From NCBI GenBank assembly GCA_004431415.1, contig QPMI01000540.1, positions 1 through 58,689 on the forward strand: a stretch of DNA of 58,689 nt, written 5' to 3'. Below are positions 20,780 to 31,381 of the stretch, one piece after another. Source of the DNA: Cyanophora paradoxa. Its lineage: Eukaryota; Glaucocystophyceae; Cyanophorales; Cyanophoraceae. The notes beneath the pieces were generated by a model that did not search any database, was not told where the DNA came from, and saw only the letters and a list, made by a program, of their open reading frames with translations. Both the position numbers and the translations under genes were made by a program. Each line of letters opens with the position of its first letter. Position 1 is the stretch's first letter.

Positions 20780-22588
20780 TTAAAGGGTGCGAAAATCCAC
20801 GTAGCAGAATCCATCCGAGGGAACGGGGCAAGGGCAGGCAGTGTACACCTGGGCATCGACGACCGTGATACCCCAGCACCCGAACAGCCCGAGGTCGGGA
20901 ACGGAAATCTCGCACTCTGCCGGCGCCGGGCCACTGGGCTCCGCGGCCGGCGCCGGCGGGGAGAGAGCCGGCGGGGGGGTCGCTGGCGGGGAGAGAGCCG
21001 GCGGGGGGGTCGCCTGCGGGGAGCGTCGGGACTTTCCGCGGCCGATCCCGAGCACCGAGGCGGCGTGCTTGAGGGCCGCCGCCGCCGAAATCTCGACGAT
21101 CCTGACGCCCCAGCGGGCGGCGAGGCCCAGCGTCCGGCGCCCGCGCCCCAGGCTCCTGCGGACGCTGGCCCCAAGGGGCCCTCGTCGCCGCTTCGTCACG
21201 CCAAAGGTGGCCCCGCTCCTGGGCTTGGCCTTGATCACGGGCGGCTTCACCCACCACTCTCCGTAGGGGCCGAGCGGGAACGGTTCGAGCGGATCCTCGG
21301 GGGTCAAGCCGGTAGGCCCCGAAGCCGGGCCCGGCGCCGCGCCCCCGAGCCCCTCCGGGGCGGCGGCGGATGCCTTGCCGCCCGAGCGGCCCTCCACCCG
21401 CTTGGTGCGCTCGGACCTCTCGACCGCCGAGCGGTCGCCGTAGCGGTGGAGGGTGCGCTTCTCGAGCACGGATAAGAGGCGCGGAAAGTAGCCGGCGCCT
21501 GGGAAAGCGAAATCAAAGCCGTCCGGAGGGGGCGGCGCGCGCGGCGCGTGGGACGCGGGGCGAGCGGCGCTCACCGTAGCTGGTGGCCAGGATCTGGAAG
21601 AGGGGGGACGTCGGTCGCGGCGGCCGGGAGAAAGTCAGACTTGACGATCGGGGTCGGGCCGCGGAAAGGGAGAGGGGACGGGGCCGGCCCCGCGCCGCTC
21701 ACCTCCATATTGTGCTTGATGGCCTTGATGGCGCGCAAGAGGGCGCCCTTCTTCCTCGTGTTCGACGAGAAGCGGGCGTTTGCCCGCGACGGGTCGGGGT
21801 AGGCGCAGTCGACGAAGCGCCCGAGAAAACTCTCCAGCGCCGCGTCGAGGTAGGTGAGCGAGTCGATCCGGAAGCAGTACCTGCGTGCACGCCCGTCGGC
21901 GCGCGCGCGCGCTCGCTCGCTCGCTCGCAGGGCGCGCCGGGGCCGCTCACGTCCAGTGCGCGGTCCTGTCCAGCTCCTCGAGCTCGTGGGGGGTCGGGTT
22001 GACCAGCAGGACCCTGCGCGCGAGCCCCGGGAGGGAAGAGGGGCAGGTCACGCCGAGAGGCGGGGCGGAAGCAGCCCCCGCAGGGACCGGCGCACCCCTC
22101 GTAGGGCATGATAAAGATGCGGGTCGTCGGGCCAAAGACCTCGACCTCGTCGGGCCGCCGCCCCTGCGCGGCCGCCCTCGCCAGCACCTCGGGCTGCGCG
22201 ACCGCGAACACGCCATCGCCCTTGCACACCGTGGACGGCCCGATCCGAAACTGCCCGACGCAGCGTGAGGAGGGGAAGCGCCAGCACTGCGCGACGGCGC
22301 CGCCGCGCGCACCCCGGCCCGCGCCAGGTGCTCCTCGCAGAACGGGGTCTTCCGCGTCGATGCCGCGCAGCCGCGCCAGACGCAGCGCCTCCAGCGTGTC
22401 AACTCGAACAGATGGCGCCGGAGCGTCTCGAGCTGGCCGCCGTCCGCCGACTCTAAGCGGGCCAGAACGAGCTCCGCCGGCGCCTCCGGTTCACCTGCTC
22501 CCTCCGCAGCGGGGCACGCGGAGGACGAGCGCGGCGGGTCTATCTCGATGCACGGAGACCAGGGCTGGATCGCGAGGCGGCCCGCCAT
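20780..22588 (-). CDS. SET-domain protein methyltransferase, six exons
   Basis: It starts at ATG 22588. Exon 1 has a C-x4-C-x8-C-x2-H zinc motif (CVWRGCAAS, TPFCEEHLA). Exon 2 (22250-22096) opens the SET fold with FRIGPSTVCKGDGVFAVA, exon 3 (22013-21951) carries LLVNPTPHELEELD, and exon 4 (21880-21703) YCFRIDSLTYLDA, GRFVDCAYPDPSRANARF and LLRAIKAIK. Exon 5 (21593-21575) gives ILATSYG, the position of the catalytic tyrosine loop. The last exon (21498-20780) has GYFPRL and a Pro/Arg-rich tail. Introns are 62, 82, 70, 109 and 76 bp, all GT-AG, and no frameshift is needed. SET enzymes methylate lysines on histones and other proteins. The usual RFxNHS motif is RFVDCA here, so activity needs testing. 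Confidence 0.85.
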
Positions 22589-22675
22589 GTTCGCGGCCGC
22601 AGTCGCCGAGCGTACCCCCCCGCATCCAAGGCCGCAAGGCGGCGAAGGCGCAGGCCAACGGCGGCCCCGCGGGCG
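22589..22675. promoter_or_regulatory. Shared divergent promoter of SET gene and plus-strand gene
   Basis: Only 87 bp separate the minus-strand SET ATG (22588) and the plus-strand ATG (22676), so both promoters must lie here or inside the leaders. The sequence is GC-rich with gtacccccc near 22612 and no TATA box. Confidence 0.45.
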
Positions 22676-24623
22676 ATGGCGAGCGCCGAGACTGCGATCA
22701 ACTTCTGGGGCATCAGTCTCGGCAGCCCAGAGGCCGTGCTGGGCATCGCCGCCACGCCGGCCGATCGTTCGGGCCGCGAGGTCGAGGCGGCGTACCGGCA
22801 GACGCTGCAGCGCTTGGAAGCTTGCGCAGAGGCCCTCCGGGTGCGCGGCTCCGCTCGCCGGGGCGCCGATTGAGCCCGCCGAGATTTGAACGGGCGCCCG
22901 CGCCGGCGCGCGCAGGACGGCGGCGAGCGGCTCGGCTCGCCGAGGCAGCACCAAGAGTGGTTCACAACGCTGAGGCACGTCGTCGCGCTCGGTGCGTCCC
23001 TCCCGCCGCGCCGGTGCTCGGGGCTCCCACGCGCGCCGCCGACGGTCTCGGCGCCCCCGCAGCGTACCGCGCGCTCCTCACGCCCGCCGTCGTCAAGGAG
23101 CTGGAGCAGCCGCTCGCTCCTCCGGAGGCGCGCCTCGTCGCCCTCATCGGCGGGATGGGCGTCGAGATCCGCGGGGCGGTGTGCGACAGCTGCCTCGCCG
23201 AGCCGCACGCGGAGCGGCCCCGGCGCGCCTTTCCCGAGGCCGCGTACGCCCAGTGGTGCGAGGCGCACAAGCTGGCGTTTGCGACCATCAAGGAGCTCGA
23301 TCCCAAGGCGATCCGCCACCTCTGCGTCCCGCCCACGCCGGGGGGCCGCCTCCGAACCGCCAGGGTCCCGCCGCCGGCCCAGGACCCGCCCCCGGGGGCC
23401 GCGCCCGCCGCTTCCGACCCCGGCCCCTCGCCGACCCCCGTCGACGCAGCCGCCCTTCTCGTTTCCCTCGCCGCCCCGGCCCCTCCCGCCCCCGAACACC
23501 CCTCTCCCGCATCCTCCCGCTCGGACTCGCCGCCGGTGGCGCCCCCGCGCTCCCCTGCGTCGCGGTGCGCGCCTCTGCGCCTCGTCCGTAAGACGCCGGG
23601 AGGCTCTGCCGGCGCTCACGCCCCGCTCGCGTCGCCCCGCAGAAGGGGGACCGCCCCGCAGCCCTCTGCCGAAGGGGCCCCCGCGCCGCCGCCGCCGCCG
23701 CCGCCCGAGGGGAGCCCCGCAAGCGCACCGCCGCGCGCGCAGCTTCAGCGGCCGCCGGGGCCGGCAGCAAGCGCCCGAGGTGCGCGCCGCTCGACCACGC
23801 GCCCGCTCGGCCCCCGCCCCCGCCGAGCCCCCCCGGCGCAGGGCCGAAGGCGACGGGCCCGAGCTCGCGGCGCCCTCCAAACCATCTCCGAGGCGCCTCT
23901 GCGGGCGGTGCGCCGCCGCCGGCCCGCCCGCCGCAGGGATGCGCGCGTGACGCGGGCCCCCTCTCGTGCGGGGGGTACAGCGGGGCACAGGACGCGGGCG
24001 CGCTGGGGCCGGCCGATCTCGACGCGTTCTGGACCTCCATCTCCGAACACGACGTCATCGACCTCCCGGTCGCGTGCGGGACCCCCCCCGCGCGCCGTAC
24101 CCCCCCCGCGCCGCTCGCGCTCATGTACCCCCCCTCCTCCTCCTCGAATGCAGGGCGGCGGCGTGGTCCGCCCCCGACTTTTTCATGGGCGGCGCGACGC
24201 AGCAGCGCGAGTTTCTCCGGCGGCACCTGCCCCGGGCGAACGAGCTCGCGGACCTGGCGCTCATGGGCTTCCAGGGGCTCACCGCCATCATCGTCCTTGC
24301 GGCCCGCAGGCTCGGTTTCCCCGCCATCGACGCGTGCGCCCCTCGCGCCCCGCGCCGCACCCGCCGCGCCGGCCGCGCCGCTCGCCAACGCCCCCACGCC
24401 GATCCCCCGCAGCGCCAAGCAACGTCGGGGCTCCAACTGGCTCGAGACGGCGCGGTCCAACAAGGACCTTCTGCAAATCCTGTACGCACCTCCCCCGGGG
24501 TCGCTGTTGCAGCCCTCGGCCGGCTGATCGCGCGCCCGACGCCGCCTCAGGGAAAAGGCCATCGCGTCCATCAACCAGGAGGTTCCCCAAGGCGCGCCGC
24601 CCCCGGCGGCCCTGCCCTGGTGA
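22676..24623 (+). CDS. Unknown protein C: helical, Cys/His segment, Pro-rich middle
   Basis: It starts at ATG 22676 (ASAETAINFWGISLGSPEAV). Introns 22841-22915 and 22992-23062 are GT-AG and join EALR to DGGERLGSPRQHQEW and VVAL to AYRALLTPAVVKELEQ. Exon 3 has CDSCLAEPHAERP ... YAQWCEAHKLAF, probably a zinc site, then a long Pro/Ser-rich stretch where the frame is uncertain. Downstream exons read DLDAFWTSISEHDVIDL, DFFMGGATQQREFLRRH, LMGFQGLTAIIVLAARRLGF, NWLETARSNKDLLQIL and EKAIASINQEV, with a stop at 24623. The stop overlaps a gtgacg donor: splicing 24618 to about 24673 would fuse this protein to the dioxygenase downstream, making one large protein. The layout resembles proteins A and B. 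Confidence 0.55.
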
Positions 24624-24675
24624 CGGCGGCCACAGTACGGCGCGGCCGCTCCGAGAACGACGGCCCGCCCGTTCG

Positions 24676-27010
24676 AGCTAGCCATAGATGCGTGTCAATT
24701 AATCTTACGCGGCTCGTCCCGAGAGAAGCTTTTGCAGCGGGGGTGAGGGGCGGGCGAGGAGGCGCGTGCGGGGCGCGGGCTAGCGCTGACCTTGCGCAGG
24801 GTTCTGGCGCGTGCCGGCGGCGCTCCTGGGCCTGGCGGAGAGGTCGTTTGCAGGTTCGAATCCGACCCGACGCGCCGTCGATCACGTCGACGCTTCTACC
24901 CTCGCCCGCCCCCGACGCGTGTCGCGCAGAACGGAGGGCCAACGCGGAGCTCCGGGCCCGCTGGTGCTACGGGTTCGAATCCTTTGGCCCCGTCCGCTGG
25001 CGGGGCGAGACGATCTTTGTGCGCCCGCCCCCGCCCCCGCCTCCGGCCCCGGCCCCGGCCCCGGCCCCGGCCCCCCGCGGCGGACCTCGCGCCGCCGACG
25101 CCGGCCGCAGCTCCCGCGCGGACTCGTGCCCGAGGGCATGAGCGGCCCCCCGGAGCGCATGGCCGAGCTCCTCGGCGCCAAGCTGGGGCTCGAGCCGCGG
25201 CCCGTCGACCTGCTCGCGCTGCGCGCCATCGAGGCGGCATTTTTCGAGCGGCGGCACGGGCCGCCTCGCGTCGCCGAGGTGGCCTCCTGGGCGATGGTGC
25301 CGGAGCGGCGGGTCACCCTCAACTGCCACGCGCCGGGCGGCGGCGAGGTCGACGAGCGTTTCATCCGCGAGCACAAGCGCGCCAAGGCGCGCTCTCCCTG
25401 CCCCTCCCCCCACACGGACGCAATCCAATGTACCCCCCGCGCAGGGCAAGCTGGGCCCGTTTGTCAAGCCCCTCCCGCCGGGCTGCTCGGCGGCGGACGA
25501 GGCGCTGCACGACTACGTCCTGGACCGCGCCTCGCAGGCCTGCGTCTCCCTCTGCGGCGAGGTCGTCGCCGTCCACATGCCGGGCCTCTTCCAGCAGGGC
25601 CAAGGAATCGAGCGCGTCGCCGCCGCCGTCGCGTGCGGCTCGGTCGCGCTCCCCTTTGCCGAGCGTGCGAGCATCCGAAATAACAAGGCCATGGTCCGGC
25701 CCCCTCCCCGCCCCTTGCCCCGCCCGGACCGGGGCCCGACGGCCGCCGACGGATGAGTCCGGGCGCGCAGGACCAGCTCCTGCTGGAGGCGGCGCGCGAG
25801 GCCGCCGACGCGGCCCTGCGGACGGGCAGGCTCGACGTCATGCAGGCCAAGCTGGAGTCGCTCGAGGGGTACCTGCACGCGCGCTCCGGCTCCGGCCCGC
25901 AGGCGGCGGCCGAGCCGGGTGGGAAGAAAAAGGTGCGGTCCCGGCGGATCGCGACCGGCTTCCAGCGCTCGCAGGGCGCGACCATCCCGAAGCCGGTGCG
26001 CGCGCGCTCCCTCTGGATCTCGATCCGCCGGCCCCGCCGTGCCCCCCGCCCACCGACTCGGCTCTTCCTCGGCGCGCGGGGGCCCGGGGGATCAGGTTCG
26101 CCTGAACCTGCAGTTGGGCGCCGACCCGCACGAGAACCGCCGGCTGCACCTCTTTAACCACTACCTGTCGGGCGTGCTCGAGTACCTCTTCTCGGCGCTC
26201 TGCGTCGTGAACCTGGGGGCCGCCTGCAGCATGGCAGAGGTCGCGTTGAACCTCTTCGAGAGGCAGCCCTACAGTTACGGTCCGCTTTGCCCCCTCCTTT
26301 TCCGTCGCGCGTGCGCCCGATGTCGACGTCGCGCCCTCTCTTTGACCCCCGGCGGGTATAGGCTTCTGGACGCTTCATTGGATGAACGGCCCGGACAGGT
26401 GCTCCGACGCTCCTCTCCCGCCGCCGCCGGTACCCCCTTGCCGCGCACCGGTCGCTGAACTCGAGATCTCGGCGCAGGATTACGCCGGCGCACCGCGACT
26501 GCAACGACGCGCGCGAGTCCTACGCCGCCCTCGTCTACTTTCACCGCGACGGCGATCGCAACGGAAGGCTGCACCGCCTCCGGTTCCCCACGCTCGGCAT
26601 CGCCCTCGACCTCCGCCACGGTGACGTCGTCTTCATCAGGGTCCGTGCCCTCGCGGCGCCAGCGGGCCGTGCGCGGCCGTGTCCATTTCGCTTGCTTTGA
26701 AAGGGGGGCGATGGTGCGGGCGCAGGGAAACATCCTCGAGCACGAGGTGTTAGAGGACGACGACACGGACGGAAGGCGAGTAGGCGTTTTAATTTTGAAA
26801 ATCAAAATCAGCCTCGAGCTCCGAGGCTCCGCGGCTCGTCTATGGTTACAAAATCGATTCACGTGCACGTGCATCCGCATGCAGATACTGCATGGTCTTC
26901 ACCCTTGGGAACAATCTCAAGGTGGACGCAAAACCCAAGGCTTCATGATCATGAACCGCCCCGTGTACGTAGTTCTTATTTACAGAAATCGCCAAGCCGT
27001 TTATGTATAG
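24676..27010 (+). CDS. TET/JBP-like 2-oxoglutarate Fe(II) dioxygenase
   Basis: A multi-exon gene whose C-terminal half is a double-stranded beta-helix oxygenase. Splicing 26280-26361 and 26399-26477 gives YSYGFWTLHWMNGPDR then ITPAHRDCNDARESYAAL, where HRD supplies the first two iron ligands. A strand LRFPTLGIALDLRHGDVVFI follows. Removing 26641-26725 then places GNILEHEV directly after FIR, giving the distal His ligand and the 2-oxoglutarate-binding Arg in DGRRVGVLI. This order matches TET/JBP enzymes that oxidise methylpyrimidines in DNA. AlkB- or prolyl-hydroxylase-like relatives are alternatives. Further introns are 25694-25770 and 25996-26095, plus one with a GC donor after RAK (about 25386-25442). 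Upstream exons (ARWCYGFESFGPVRWRG, PVDLLALRAIEAAFFERR) are unrecognised. The 5' end is not settled. Confidence 0.7.
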
Positions 27011-27297
27011 ATGCAAATGTACATGTACAGCCCTATGCGCGGCGAATGCTATTATTACAATTGGAATTGGAATACATAGCTGGAACCAGCTGCAGGCGCG
27101 AGCATGCGCACGCACACTCTGAGCACAAGAATTACATATACTGCAGGCACAATGAAATTTAAATACGAAATATATACAACTGAGCACGCAGCAGCATCAA
27201 CATGTACATGCAACAGATCGATGTCTGGCGATCGAGACACGTGAACACAACACTGTATAAGTTCATCATGGAATGTACATTTAGCAACGATAGCAAT

Positions 27298-27668
27298 TGT
27301 GCCGCCCACTTTCCGACTCCCAGCTAGCCCTGGTCGTCGGCTCTAAGCCGGCAGCTTGCCTTGCCTTGTACCCTTTGTAGCCTGCTATTCCTGGTGCCAC
27401 GTTGTTGCCAACTGGCCCGCTTATTTTAGCTCTGGGCCCTCGCTTGCCCTGCGCGGCGCTCGCTTGCTGGCTGTCGTTCTTGTCCCTGTTCTCTGTACTT
27501 ACTGTCTTACGCTGTACCTGTTACTTGCTGTCTTACGCCGGCTCTGCGCCTGCTGTGTACGTAATGGCACCCGCTTGCCGTCGCCCTACGGTGCTGTACG
27601 GGCCTGTCCCTCTCTGCTTGGGGCGCCTCTGGGCCTAGCCAACTGCTTAGCGCATCCCGCCCAGCGCA
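27298..27668. repeat. 5' long terminal repeat
   Basis: Left copy of the 371-bp LTR, TG...CA, directly preceded by CAAT. It is followed at 27669 by TGGGGGCTGC, a possible primer-binding site. Confidence 0.88.
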
Positions 27669-29875
27669 TGGGGGCTGCTGCGTTGGGCTTCGACTTTTTA
27701 GCTCGTATGCCTGGGGACGAACGCTGCGCTCTTGCCCGAACCCCTGGACAAGCACGCCATCGTTTGCCTCGGCTTGCGCGTACGGCCTCCACTCTCTTGT
27801 AGTGGGAAGCGCCTATGCGGCAGAGCTTAGCAATACGAACCGCATGGTTCATGCCTTTCTACCCGCCACTGCGCGCGCCTTTTCTTGCTTACGGCCCCGG
27901 CGCACCACTCTTTCGGTAGTGGGAAGCGTCCGCCAACCCGTCTATTGAGCCGCATGCGCTCACAGTCATCTAAACGTGCCGTGGCTGCGCTCAAGAACAG
28001 ATGCTGATGCAGCCCGCGCGCATGTCGAATGAAACTGTATTGTATTGTATCGAGAGACGACACCACAGCGTACTACTAAATGTATTGCAATGGTGGCGAG
28101 TGTATCTGAAGAACGCATGGAGTCAAACCGCTGCGACGTGAAAGCCCCTGGGATAACATGGCCCCAGTACGCGCCCGAGGTCTCACCTACGACGGCTGCG
28201 GTGGCGCCTGCGGACCGTCCGAGGCACGCTCAGCGGCGGCGAGTGGCATCCCTCGTGAGGATCACTCCACTTGACTCCACCCTGCATCCAGAGGACGTGC
28301 GGCTCCGCGTCTCTCTCGGCTCTGCGGGTTGCGTACGCGTCAGTGGAAGCCGGCGCAGCTCCACTTGACAGCGATCTCTATGCGAGGAAGCGCATCTATC
28401 TGTTGTCAATTCTACCGTGCGCGCTGTCGCACCGAGAAGGTAGACAAGATGCCAAGACCTTGCCCTGGCTCCGACGACGTAGCTGCCCTTCTCCGGGACG
28501 TCCAGCTCGTCAAGCCAGATGTCAGTCGCTTCACGCACATCTCAAGCGTGTGCGGACTGTCGTTTTCTACCTGTCGTGGGCGTTTGATCAGCGACCGAGG
28601 CCTGTTCAGCGGGCGGAGGTCTGACCGAGGCCTGTCCAGCGGGCGAAGGTCAACAGAAGCGTAAAGAATGCGCTCTGGAACGTCCTACGACGACATGAGC
28701 AGCCATAGCTAAAGTTGGACGGCGGACAGCGGACCTGTCTGTTGAGGAGCGTCAGCAAGCAGCACTGGGTGATGCCCCGCGACCAGTCTTCACGTTCGCG
28801 CGTCGACTGCGTCGGCCCGTCGGGTGATTCCCGTGCATCGGTTGAACCTGGCAGCTGGGTGATTCCAGCTGGACGCCAGCGCTGTTTCGGTCTGCTTAGC
28901 TGTGGGTGATTCCACGCTGACCAAGCCAACACGCACCGGCGCTCTAGTCCGGGTGCTTCCGACCAAGCCTCCGCTTGCGACTCTCCGCTGCTGAGAGGTC
29001 CATACGTCTTGCCTACGACTATCACGCGAGCACCGATGATCATTCCGGGCCGCGCTGATGCTGTCTCCTGTCCCGCGATGGTGGCCTGCCTAAGCCCCGG
29101 CTACGCACTGCATCTGCGTACACCGGCGGACTCGATGGCTGTATCCGTGGTTTGCCATCCCGTCCGATCGTGGAGGATCCTTGGCGATGGGTCTGTATGA
29201 TGCAACCAGTGGCCTGCCGCTGCTGTGGAGCCTGACCCCGTGCGACTGGCCCGCCGCCTCTACTCTTCATGGCTTGCCTGCTCTACGCTTACGCGGCTGC
29301 ACACGCTACTGTGCTGTCCGATCGCCCCGCCTTGTGACTCCGCCGGCCGAGTCACTTGGCAACGCAATGCGGCAAGCTGCGCCGAGCTTGGCCCGCAACG
29401 CGTACTCTGCCGCTGCGGCTCTGCTGATCGAGCCTGCGGTCCTACACTCCTACATTCTACGTCAAGTACCTTCTACACTGTGGAACTTTCGACCCGGCGC
29501 CGCCGCAGCCCGGCGGCTTGCGGCGCGGCGCCGGTTTCGAATTCGAGCTTAGTGCTAGCGCTAGCACTCGTTTTCCCCTCCGGCGGGATTTAGAGGGTTT
29601 GCCCCCGGTTGGCTGGCGGCGCTCCGCGCGCTCTGGCGTCAGGTCGTGGGTCCCTCACCCAACTTTCCTTGTTGGGCCCAGTTCCTCATACTGGTGCCGA
29701 CGGCCTGATGGATTTTAATTTGCCCCTCTGGCCCGCCCGCTGTGGCGCCGAGGACGGCTTTCTGTGCAGGGACGGTAGCCGGCTTTTGGCTCGTAGTCCG
29801 TTCAGCCTCGCCTACGCAGCTTTAGTTCAGCCTTTAGCTCGTAGCGCCGAGGACGGCTTTTTGTAGCGGGAAGCG

Positions 29876-30246
29876 TGTGCCGCCCACTTTCCGACTCCCA
29901 GCTAGCCCTGGTCGTCGGCTCTAAGCCGGCAGCTTGCCTTGCCTTGTACCCTTTGTAGCCTGCTATTCCTGGTGCCACGTTGTTGCCAACTGGCCCGCTT
30001 ATTTTAGCTCTGGGCCCTCGCTTGCCCTGCGCGGCGCTCGCTTGCTGGCTGTCGTTCTTGTCCCTGTTCTCTGTACTTACTGTCTTACGCTGTACCTGTT
30101 ACTTGCTGTCTTACGCCGGCTCTGCGCCTGCTGTGTACGTAATGGCACCCGCTTGCCGTCGCCCTACGGTGCTGTACGGGCCTGTCCCTCTCTGCTTGGG
30201 GCGCCTCTGGGCCTAGCCAACTGCTTAGCGCATCCCGCCCAGCGCA
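29876..30246. repeat. 3' long terminal repeat
   Basis: Right copy of the LTR, identical by eye to 27298-27668 and followed by the CAAT duplication. The purine-rich gcgggaag just before it (about 29867-29874) could serve as a short polypurine tract. Confidence 0.88.
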
Positions 30247-30376
30247 CAATGTTAGCTATTGGCTAGAAATAAATTAGATCTCCGATCCGAAAGCTCGACA
30301 TGCATACGCATGGCTATATAGCACATGTACATTTAGCTACAGAAGTACGGTAGCAATAATATCTATAGGCGAGACA

Positions 30377-31381
30377 TTAAAATCCGAGAACTCGAAAGAA
30401 AGCTGCCACTCTGATCAAGCTCGTTGGGATCAAAGAGCTTGCCCTCGGGGGGCGGAGGCGCAGACGTTGGAGCTTTGGCGGGAGCCGCGGGCGACGGACC
30501 CGCCGCGGCCGGCCGCGGGAAAAGCCTGCGCGGCAAACAGCGGCACGTGAGAAGGGGGAGCCCGCGCGCGCAGGCGAGCGCACGGCGCCGCGTACCCCAC
30601 CGCCCCGTGCCAGGCCGCCGCATTTGCGACCCCAGGGGGCGCCTGCCCGTTTCCGGGACGCTGCTCGCCGTGCAGGCCGCTTCCGGGCGAGTCAAAACGT
30701 AGACTCGGGCTCGGGCAGGAACAATTTTCGTACCCGTTTTGCGAAGAAGCGCCCCCTGCCGCGCGCTGCGGGCCAGGAGCCGTCCGCGGGGTGGCCACCT
30801 CGCCCCACGAGGAGGCCGTTGGCTCGGCGGGCGCCGCCGGGGCGGCCTCGGGCGCCTCCCTGAACGGAGCGCGCGCTCAGCGGGCTCGCGCGACAGATCG
30901 CGCGCCCGGGGAGAGCGTCGAGGCCTACCCCTCACAGACTCACCCCTGCATCTCGGCCCCGTCCTCGCCGCCAATCGCGGCGCCCGGCCGAGGGATCGGT
31001 GTCGGGCGCAGGCGGGGCGGCGCCTGCAGGCACGCCGCGGCGCCCTCCGACGGCCGCTTCGCCTGCTCCGCCGGGAGCCTCCCGCTCGGCGCCCTGCGTC
31101 GCGTGCCTCGGGCTTGGAACGAGGCGCGCTGGCGGCGTGGGGGGGCCGTGGGGCGGAGCGCACGTCGCCGACGACGTCGAGGGTGCCGCTGGCGGGGCCG
31201 AGGTTGCGCTGGGGTCGGTCGGCTCGGTTCGCGGCCGCTTGCCGCCTGGATCCTTTGCGCCGGGCGCCGGCTCGCCCGGGCGCTTCGTGCCCGCGCCCTG
31301 CAACTGATCACCGCTCCCCGAGGCCTGAGCTGGCTTGGCAGGCGCCTGTGGCGGGAGAATGCCGGCCCTGCGGCGCCGAGA
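30377..31381 (-). other. Pro/Ala/Ser-rich region downstream of the AAA+ domain
   Basis: Minus-strand frames here have low-complexity composition (KRPGEPAPGAKDPGGKRPR, KLFDPNELDQSGSFL) and may be the C-terminal tail of the AAA+ gene split by introns and shifts, or a separate small gene. A piece around 31450 reads PVECPLDKYVVATYSRL. Exon joins could not be fixed from the sequence alone. Confidence 0.35.

Larger units (their letters stand above)
27298..30246. mobile_element. Non-autonomous LTR retrotransposon
   Basis: Two 371-bp direct repeats begin TGTGCCGCCC and end CCCAGCGCA (TG...CA termini). I see no difference between them. The element is flanked by a 4-bp target-site duplication CAAT (27294-27297 and 30247-30250). 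The base after the 5' LTR starts TGGGGGCTGC, suitable for a tRNA primer-binding site. The 2.2-kb interior has no gag, protease, reverse transcriptase or integrase reading frame, and it repeats gtagtgggaagcg-like motifs (about 27800, 27918 and 29864). Its lower GC sets it apart from flanking genes. Identical LTRs imply recent insertion, with enzymes supplied by another element. Confidence 0.88.

Noticed and set aside
24840-24990. Two ggttcgaatcc motifs resembling tRNA B boxes
   Set aside because: Neither T-arm forms a paired stem and no A box or acceptor stem is present at the right distance. They lie in the coding-like upstream part of the dioxygenase gene.
27356-27802. Protein gene in the LTR element
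   Set aside because: The open frame lies in the LTR and is repeated in the second LTR. Its composition is that of the LTR and no retroelement domain is present.
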